NCBI GenBank assembly: GCA_017503305.1
Contig: JAFVTJ010000163.1
Span: 1-5,157, forward strand
Source: Clostridia bacterium
GTDB lineage: Bacteria > Bacillota_A > Clostridia > Oscillospirales > Acutalibacteraceae
Length of the DNA stretch: 5,157 nt
Direction: 5' to 3'
Below, piece by piece: positions 1-3,941 of the stretch. The translations under genes and the position numbers were made by a program. The notes beneath the pieces are model-generated. The model searched no databases and was not told where the DNA came from. It was given only the letters and a program-made list of their open reading frames with translations. How positions within the stretch are numbered: position 1 is the first letter of the stretch; the number at the start of each line of letters is the position of its first letter.

Positions 1-167
1 GCCTTTGCGATAACGTCCTTTAGCTTGCTGTTTTCGTTGGGGTTTGCACCGCCTTGTTTTACAACAACTGCAATTTCTCTACCGATTTTGGTGAAGATTT
101 TTGCCTTCGCAGCATCGGTTTTTTCCTTTTTGCGCTTAATATTGCTCCATTTGCTATGTCCTGACAT
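1..167 (-). CDS. yebC: YebC/PmpR/TACO1-family protein, N-terminal part (runs off left edge)
   Basis: This is the first 55 codons of a gene on the minus strand, cut by the window edge. The start [14 protein letters not shown] is the hallmark N-terminus of the YebC/TACO1 family, followed by [10 protein letters not shown] and [11 protein letters not shown], both conserved in that family. Members are usually about 240-250 residues, so under a quarter is visible. Family members have been described as DNA-binding transcription regulators (PmpR) and, more recently, as translation factors that help ribosomes through difficult stretches such as proline runs; which role applies here cannot be told. The gene follows dus by 30 nt with no terminator between, so the two are probably co-transcribed. 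The ribosome binding site is weak: only a GAAAG about 10 nt before the ATG. The start is fixed by family similarity rather than by the Shine-Dalgarno. Confidence 0.93.
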   Translation of the reverse strand, partial: MSGHSKWSNIKRKKEKTDAAKAKIFTKIGREIAVVVKQGGANPNENSKLKDVIAK

Positions 168-197
168 TATATCATTTCTTTCAACCCTAAAAGTTTA

Positions 198-1166
198 TCA
201 CAAATCTTTGTTTTGTTCAAGTGCAAATTCAATAATTCTTTTGATATCCTCTATTGAAGATATTTCGCCACACATTCGGCGGATGTTGGCAGCTCCCCGA
301 AGCCCCGTCATATACCAGGCGGTGTGCTTGCGGGATTCGAGTATAGCCACACGCTCAGGCTTGTATTTTTGCATTAAATTTACCTGTTCAAAAAGAACGG
401 CAAACTTTTCTTCTAATGTGGGCGGTGTGTAGTCTTTTCCGCTAAGAAAAGCGTTTATTTGCTCGAAAACAAAGGGGTTGCCCTGTGCGGCTCTGCCCAC
501 CATTAAGTAGTCACAGCCCGTGGCTTCTAACATATATTTTGCGCTTTCGCCGTCACAAATATCGCCGTTTGCAACAACAGGCACACTAACCGCCTTTTTA
601 ACCTCAGCAATGGTTTTGTAATCAATACCGGGGGCGTACATTTGCTGTCGTGTTCTGCCGTGAACGGTAATCATCGAAGCGCCTGCATTTTCGCACCGCT
701 TTGCCAAATCAACAGCGTTAAGGCTTTCGCTATCCCAACCCGTACGCATTTTAACGGTTACGGGAATATCGACGGCATCCCCCACCGCTTTTACAATTTT
801 TTCGGCCAATTCGGGAGTTTTCATAAGTGCGCTACCGCACAAATTACCCGCCACCTTAGGCGCGGGACAGCCCATATTTATATCAATAAAATCAGGCGCA
901 AACTCCAAAGCCTTTTGGGCGGCAATAGCCATGGTTTCGGGCTCACGACCAAAAAGCTGAGAAGCGCAAGGACGCTCGTTTTCAGAGATAGAAAGCAGTT
1001 CAAACGACTTTTTATCCCCCATCGACACACCCTTACTGCTTGTAAGCTCACAAACGGTGAATCCTGCGCCGTGGCGCACACATATTTCTCTCATAGCCCT
1101 ATCAGCAACACCTGCCATAGGCGCCAGAGCAGCAAAACCTTTAAATTCAATATTACCTATCTTCAT
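198..1166 (-). CDS. dus: tRNA-dihydrouridine synthase (DusB-like)
   Basis: A 322-residue, full-length FMN-dependent enzyme that reduces uridine to dihydrouridine in the tRNA D-loop, in the cytoplasm. The N-terminus MKIGNIEFKG...APMAGVADR matches the usual family start. Visible motifs: APMAGV at 15-20; INMGCPAPKV at about 96-105 with the catalytic Cys100 that protonates the uracil ring; VKMRTGW at 138-144 with the FMN-contacting Lys139; VHGRTR at 168-173 with His169; ANGDI at 199-203; VGRAAQGNP at 223-231 for the FMN phosphate; and a C-terminal helical tRNA-binding domain from about 250 with KHTAWYMTGLRGA at 280-292. No key residue is missing. The motif set fits the DusB branch common in Bacillota, but subtype is inference. 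It is first gene of an operon with yebC. The stop is TGA, followed at once by TAA. There is no Shine-Dalgarno before the ATG; the promoter position suggests a leaderless mRNA. Confidence 0.96.
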   Translation of the reverse strand: MKIGNIEFKGFAALAPMAGVADRAMREICVRHGAGFTVCELTSSKGVSMGDKKSFELLSISENERPCASQLFGREPETMAIAAQKALEFAPDFIDINMGCPAPKVAGNLCGSALMKTPELAEKIVKAVGDAVDIPVTVKMRTGWDSESLNAVDLAKRCENAGASMITVHGRTRQQMYAPGIDYKTIAEVKKAVSVPVVANGDICDGESAKYMLEATGCDYLMVGRAAQGNPFVFEQINAFLSGKDYTPPTLEEKFAVLFEQVNLMQKYKPERVAILESRKHTAWYMTGLRGAANIRRMCGEISSIEDIKRIIEFALEQNKDL

Positions 1167-1173
1167 ATAGGGG

Positions 1174-1202
1174 ATTATACTTAAAATTTAACGCCTTGTC
1201 AA
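1174..1202 (-). promoter_or_regulatory. Consensus sigA promoter of dus-yebC, giving a leaderless mRNA
   Basis: Read on the minus strand, TTGACA (1202-1197) and TATAAT (1179-1174) are separated by exactly 17 bp, a 12/12 match to the housekeeping consensus. The usual initiation point 6-8 nt past the -10 falls at A1168 to A1166, and the ATG of dus begins at 1166, so the transcript would have a 5' leader of 0-2 nt. This agrees with the absence of any Shine-Dalgarno (the bases just before the ATG are CCCCTAT). That it is used is inference. Confidence 0.8.
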
Positions 1203-1215
1203 ATTTTATATTAAC

Positions 1216-1244
1216 TTGCATTATTTATATATGTGTGATACAAT
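1216..1244 (+). promoter_or_regulatory. sigA promoter with extended -10 for the beta-helix gene
   Basis: TTGCAT (1216-1221), a 17-bp spacer and TACAAT (1239-1244), preceded by TG at 1236-1237, which makes an extended -10 (TGaTACAAT). Initiation would be near 1251, giving a leader of about 29 nt that contains a good Shine-Dalgarno (AAAGGAAGGT, 1266-1275, ending 4 nt before the ATG). Its -35 box lies only 13 bp from the -35 box of the opposite dus promoter, so the two promoters are back to back and could influence each other. Confidence 0.7.
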
Positions 1245-1279
1245 AAATAAAATCAACTCAACTTGAAAGGAAGGTCATT

Positions 1280-2761
1280 ATGAAAAATCCTAACGTTATA
1301 AATATCGACTTAGCCACCGATATTGCCACCGCAAAATTGCGTGCTAATTACGGCAACCCCGCCACAGGTTATTTGGAGCCGCAAGCGGACGAGCTTCGTG
1401 CTAAAATTTTGAACTCTCCGAATACCGAAGAAATTTACGAAATAAAGGGTACTAAATACTACGTTTCGGCTAACGGTAACGACGAAAATGATGGCCTTTC
1501 TCCTGAAGAGGCAATTTGCTCGATTGATGCCATTGAAAAGCTTCCTTTAAAGGAAGGTGACGCCGTGCTTTTTGAACGCGGAAGCATTTTCCGTTTCGGT
1601 CGCACACTTAATACCACAAACGGTGTTACCTACGGCTCTTACGGCGAAGGTATGAAGCCTAAAATTTTCGGCTCGCCCGAAAATTATGCCGAAAATGACA
1701 GTTGGGTAGAAGTTAAGCCAAACATTTGGCAAATCGCTTTCGATTACCCCTATGCCAGCGGATGTATACTTGATTACGGTATGGTTGCAGGCATTCAAAA
1801 GTGGAAGGGTATCGACACAATGGAAGCAAACGGCGACTACTACCACGACCTTGAAAACAAGGTTTTCCACCTTTACTGTGACCAAGGCAAGCCTAGTGAA
1901 GTTTACCACGATATTGAAATTATGCCCACCATTTATCTTTTCTTTATGCGCGGTGCCGAAAACAATATAATTGATAACATTTGCTTTAAATATACTTCTG
2001 CTTTTGCTATTTTCGCACCCGATGCTAAAAGCAACATTACCGTTACAAACTGCGAAATTGGTTACATCGGCGGCCTTTGGGTAAGCGGCAAAATCGGTTG
2101 GCTACGCTACGGCAACTCTATTGAATTTTGGGCGGGCATCCCGGGCCTTGTAATTGAAAATATTTTGGTTAAAAACAACTGGTTCTATCAGGTTTACGAT
2201 AGCGCTCTCACCTGGCAGGGCGACCAAAAGGGTACTGTTTATAAAGACATCACCTACACCGAAAACCTTTTTGAATATAACAATGCCGATATTGAATTCT
2301 TTGACCAAGATACCTCTGTGCTTGATAACTTTGTAATGTCCAATAACCTTATGCGCTTTACAAGTATGGGTTGGGGCACCCGCACAAACGACGGTGGTAT
2401 CCGTGGTATTGAAGGCTGTATCCGCGGTGTTACAGGCGGTTACAGAAAGAAGGATGACAATTGGGTTAAGAGTGAAATGGACGTTAAAAGCGCATACTTC
2501 ACCGATAACACTATGGACTCCCCCGCACGCCAAATCATTAACTGGAACGTTATCCCCCACCAAAAAGCAAACATTCACGCTTCGGGCAGTACAATCTACG
2601 TTAAAAGCGAGTATCGCACCCTTGTTCCCTGTTTACAAGGCTTGCAGGATGATATGTATGACGAGCATTACGACATCCGCTTTGCCGATAACAAGCAAGA
2701 GTTAGAAGAAATGCTCCAAAAATTTGAAAAAGGCGCCAAAATTTATTGGGACGGCGAATAA
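1280..2761 (+). CDS. Right-handed parallel beta-helix protein, no signal peptide (possible intracellular carbohydrate-active enzyme)
   Basis: A 493-residue protein. After an N-terminal stretch of about 55 residues, YYVSANGNDENDGLSPEEA (60-78) matches the entry strand of many pectate-lyase-like right-handed beta-helix proteins, followed by GDAVLFERGSIFRFG (93-107) and YGSYGEG (118-124), the usual first coils. Later coils are visible as strands with Asn-rich turns: NIIDNICFKYTSAF (229-242), NITVTNCEIGYIGG (252-265), LVIENILVKNNWFY (290-303) and DITYTENLFEYNN (323-335). Trp and acidic residues cluster at 283-345 (EFW, TWQGDQ, DIEFFDQD), a plausible sugar-binding cleft. I see no signal peptide, transmembrane segment or anchor, so it should be cytoplasmic, unlike most polysaccharide lyases and glycosidases of this fold. 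Substrate and reaction are unknown; the assignment stops at the fold. It has its own promoter and terminator, hence is monocistronic. Confidence 0.82.
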   Translation: MKNPNVINIDLATDIATAKLRANYGNPATGYLEPQADELRAKILNSPNTEEIYEIKGTKYYVSANGNDENDGLSPEEAICSIDAIEKLPLKEGDAVLFERGSIFRFGRTLNTTNGVTYGSYGEGMKPKIFGSPENYAENDSWVEVKPNIWQIAFDYPYASGCILDYGMVAGIQKWKGIDTMEANGDYYHDLENKVFHLYCDQGKPSEVYHDIEIMPTIYLFFMRGAENNIIDNICFKYTSAFAIFAPDAKSNITVTNCEIGYIGGLWVSGKIGWLRYGNSIEFWAGIPGLVIENILVKNNWFYQVYDSALTWQGDQKGTVYKDITYTENLFEYNNADIEFFDQDTSVLDNFVMSNNLMRFTSMGWGTRTNDGGIRGIEGCIRGVTGGYRKKDDNWVKSEMDVKSAYFTDNTMDSPARQIINWNVIPHQKANIHASGSTIYVKSEYRTLVPCLQGLQDDMYDEHYDIRFADNKQELEEMLQKFEKGAKIYWDGE

Positions 2762-2766
2762 GATGC

Positions 2767-2793
2767 AAAAAGACCGCTTCGGCGGTCTTTTTT
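2767..2793 (+). terminator. Rho-independent terminator of the beta-helix gene
   Basis: A 7-bp GC-rich stem AGACCGC (2771-2777) pairs with GCGGTCT (2782-2788) around a TTCG loop closed by C-G, the very stable cUUCGg tetraloop, and ends in a run of six T (2788-2793). It starts 5 nt after the stop codon. The A run on the left side (2767-2771) means it can also act on transcripts coming from the right on the minus strand. Confidence 0.93.
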
Positions 2794-2827
2794 AATGCGT
2801 AATGCGTAATTCGTAATGCGTAATTAT
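2793..2827 (+). repeat. Tandem heptamer array TAATGCG/TAATTCG
   Basis: Four consecutive heptamers: TAATGCG (2793-2799), TAATGCG (2800-2806), TAATTCG (2807-2813), TAATGCG (2814-2820), then a decayed TAATTAT (2821-2827). The array begins within the T-run of the terminator. It forms the left arm of an inverted repeat with 3074-3092. It is too short and unspaced to be a CRISPR array. Confidence 0.8.
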
Positions 2828-2855
2828 TTTGCAAATCTGTATAGATATATTGTAT

Positions 2856-2917
2856 GGGTCATTCACGAATTACCCGTCGGGTTTAGCGGAATTTTGCGGT
2901 CGATTCGTGAATCGACC
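2856..2917. repeat. Pair of related ATTC/GAAT palindromes
   Basis: Two similar hairpins in sequence: GGGTCATTC-ac-GAATTACCC (2856-2875, one C-T mismatch) and GGTCGATTC-gt-GAATCGACC (2898-2917, nine perfect pairs, 2-nt loop). A short odd palindrome ACCCGTCGGGT (2872-2882) joins the first. ACCCTA at 2915-2920 can also pair with TAGGGT at 2931-2936. Palindromes built on GGTCGATTC I recall as dispersed intergenic repeats in gut Clostridia; that is memory, not a search result. With 2-nt loops they are better as cruciform or protein-binding sites than as RNA hairpins. Confidence 0.6.
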
Positions 2918-2950
2918 CTACAATTTTTTATAGGGTTATATTAATGTCTT

Positions 2951-3012
2951 AAAAAGGCTCTCACTCTGGGAGAGCTGTCAGCGAAGCTGACTGAGAGGGT
3001 GATTTTTGTTTT
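2951..3012. terminator. Palindromic repeat with terminator-like form on both strands
   Basis: On the minus strand, GCTCTC (2975-2970) pairs with GAGAGC (2962-2957) and is followed by C and TTTTT (2955-2951), a plausible terminator for the M50 operon about 130 nt past its stop. A second perfect hairpin, GTCAGC-gaa-GCTGAC, lies at 2977-2991. On the plus strand, TCACTCT (2961-2967) can pair with AGAGGGTGA (2994-3002, two bulged G) enclosing that hairpin, followed by a T-rich run (3003-3012). GAGAGGG (2993-2999) can alternatively pair with CCCTCTC (3026-3032). The core resembles a dispersed repeat I recall from Clostridia genomes. Confidence 0.55.
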
Positions 3013-3103
3013 AATATTTATTTTGCCCTCTCCGTCACGGCGAGGCTTTTATGAGTAATTTTATATAATTCCGAATTACACATTACGAATTATAACCTAT
3101 TTT

Positions 3104-3697
3104 TCACATCTTCATAACACTCATCACAACCAGATAAACACCCATTATAAAAAGCGAAAGATTAGGCTTGCTTTTTAGAATAAGCATTACAGCGGTTATT
3201 AAAATAAAGCTTCCAATAAAAAGGCTTATGCACCTAAGCATGATAGTTGCCTTATTTATATCGGTAACACGACACAAAGCACTAAGCAGCACCGTGCCGC
3301 CGTCAAGTCCCTTTACGGGCAACAAATTAAAAAGTCCTATACCTAAATTTATTACGTCAAAATACCAAAATCCCCCTATTTGAAACCGCAAAAACAAATG
3401 ATAAAACAAGCCGCAAGCCAAAAGGTTAACAAGCGGACCTGAAAGGGCAATTAAAAGGTCGTTTTTATACCCGCCCGAAAAGGAACGGGTTATTTGCACA
3501 CTTGCAGGAATAAGCCTTATTTCCTTTGGAGCACAGCCCAGTAGCCACATCATTAAAAGATGACCGCTCTCATGCATAAAAACCGCCAAAAAGGTGGGTA
3601 AAATAAGCCCCGTTTTATCGCAACCAAGCATTATTGTAATAAGCGCGGCAAATAAAAATGAAACGTAAATTTGGGTGCCGAATACCTTAAAATTCAC
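3104..3697 (-). CDS. M50-family site-2 zinc metalloprotease (SpoIVFB-like)
   Basis: A 197-residue multi-pass membrane protein, close to or slightly below the size of short M50B proteases. HESGH at 42-46 is the HExxH zinc motif (ligands His42 and His46, catalytic Glu43), set in a hydrophobic segment. ALSGPLVN at 84-91 matches the conserved SGP...N segment, and NLLPVKGLDGG at 124-134 carries the third ligand Asp132 of the NxxPxxxLDGG motif. About six hydrophobic segments are visible. Such enzymes cut substrates within the membrane; SpoIVFB activates pro-sigmaK during sporulation. Sporulation use here is inference. The start is a GTG, chosen because GAGGTT lies 7 nt upstream and the next in-frame Met would remove the first membrane segment. 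It overlaps the upstream 61-aa gene by 11 bp, so translation is probably coupled. Confidence 0.9.
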   Translation of the reverse strand: MNFKVFGTQIYVSFLFAALITIMLGCDKTGLILPTFLAVFMHESGHLLMMWLLGCAPKEIRLIPASVQITRSFSGGYKNDLLIALSGPLVNLLACGLFYHLFLRFQIGGFWYFDVINLGIGLFNLLPVKGLDGGTVLLSALCRVTDINKATIMLRCISLFIGSFILITAVMLILKSKPNLSLFIMGVYLVVMSVMKM

Positions 3698-3872
3698 TGT
3701 CTATAACCTCGCTGATTGAGGTATCGGTTGTAAATTTTTGCTTGTAAAATTCTTCAAACTCTAAAAAGGTTTCGGGCATAAAAAATTTTATAAAAACCAC
3801 ACCCGAAAGCAGTATTAAAACAAACACACCCTCAATTATAAGATTTTTATAAAACCACTCAAAAAACGTCAT
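3687..3872 (-). CDS. Small one-pass membrane protein, SpoIVFA/M23-anchor-like, partner of the M50 protease
   Basis: A 61-residue protein with one hydrophobic segment at about 11-31 and a C-terminal tail FEEFYKQKFTTDTSISEVI (about 39-57). A short cytosolic N-terminus, one membrane pass and this kind of tail resemble, from memory, the membrane-proximal part of SpoIVFA/SpoIIQ-type proteins whose usual C-terminal LytM (M23) domain would follow; here the frame ends in TAA and no LytM sequence follows, because the M50 gene begins 11 bp before the stop. A good Shine-Dalgarno (AAGGAG, 3886-3881, 7 nt before the ATG) and the overlap with the M50 gene argue that it is a real gene. By analogy it may hold, inhibit or localise the protease. 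Its family is inference and could be wrong; that it is a coupled membrane protein is well supported. Confidence 0.72.
   Translation of the reverse strand: MTFFEWFYKNLIIEGVFVLILLSGVVFIKFFMPETFLEFEEFYKQKFTTDTSISEVIDSEF
3705..3710 (-). promoter_or_regulatory. Shine-Dalgarno deciding the GTG start of the M50 gene
   Basis: Minus-strand GAGGTT, 7 nt before the GTG at 3697, lies inside the end of the upstream 61-aa gene. It supports GTG as the real start and makes termination and re-initiation coupling likely. Confidence 0.7.
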
Positions 3873-3883
3873 TACAATACTCC

Positions 3884-3912
3884 TTGTTAAAACGAATAAT
3901 TTATGCTATACT
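3884..3912 (+). promoter_or_regulatory. sigA promoter with extended -10 for the YgiQ-family gene
   Basis: TTGTTA (3884-3889), a 17-bp spacer and TATACT (3907-3912), preceded by TG at 3904-3905 for an extended -10. Initiation near 3919 gives a leader of about 23 nt that includes the Shine-Dalgarno AAGGTGG (3931-3937), 4 nt before the ATG. The -35 overlaps the Shine-Dalgarno of the opposite 61-aa gene. Confidence 0.7.
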
Positions 3913-3925
3913 TAATTTATATCAA
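3898..3925 (-). promoter_or_regulatory. Possible promoter of the 61-aa/M50 operon
   Basis: On the minus strand, TTGATA (3925-3920), a 16-bp spacer and TAAATT (3903-3898) would start transcription near 3891, just before the Shine-Dalgarno. The -10 is only a 4/6 match. The same region contains CATAAATT, a partial match to the sigE -10 (CATACAAT), which would fit a sporulation operon, but the -35 match is poor. It overlaps the ygiQ promoter on the other strand, so the two promoters face each other over the same DNA. Confidence 0.3.
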
Positions 3926-3941
3926 TTTTTAAGGTGGTTTT

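Larger units (their letters stand above)
2807..3092. repeat. Inverted-repeat-bounded non-coding element (MITE-like or repeat cluster)
   Basis: The 342-bp gap between the convergent genes (2762-3103) has no supportable gene. Bases 2807-2825 (TAATTCGTAATGCGTAATT) recur inverted at 3074-3092 with one mismatch, 18 of 19. The interior contains several perfect or near-perfect hairpins (2856-2875, 2898-2917, 2957-2975, 2977-2991) and AT-rich linkers. The right arm ends 11 bp from the M50 stop codon, so the element fills almost the whole spacer. I see no clear target-site duplication and no transposase, so a miniature mobile element is one reading and a cluster of separate palindromic repeats is another. 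Confidence 0.55.

Noticed and set aside
165..170. A minus-strand TATAAT overlapping the yebC start codon
   Set aside because: A promoter here would start transcription inside the coding region; the gene is more simply read from the dus transcript.
25..432. A 135-residue open frame on the plus strand at the left end
   Set aside because: It lies antisense to the clear yebC start and the dus end, has no family-like motif, and its composition is explained by the codons of the opposite genes.
642..1184. A 180-residue plus-strand open frame antisense to dus
   Set aside because: It is a mirror of the conserved Dus coding sequence and has no recognisable motif or ribosome binding site.
2102..2578. 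A 158-residue minus-strand open frame within the beta-helix gene
   Set aside because: Repetitive Val/Ala/Asn-rich translation typical of an antisense shadow; the plus-strand frame has promoter, Shine-Dalgarno, terminator and fold motifs.
2793..3095. Repeats considered as a CRISPR array
   Set aside because: The heptamers are contiguous without spacers and the other repeats are single palindromes; no cas gene is present.
2793..3103. Small RNA or riboswitch in the convergent spacer
   Set aside because: Hairpins are present, but I find no promoter leading into them and no known riboswitch core, and the spacer lies at gene 3' ends.
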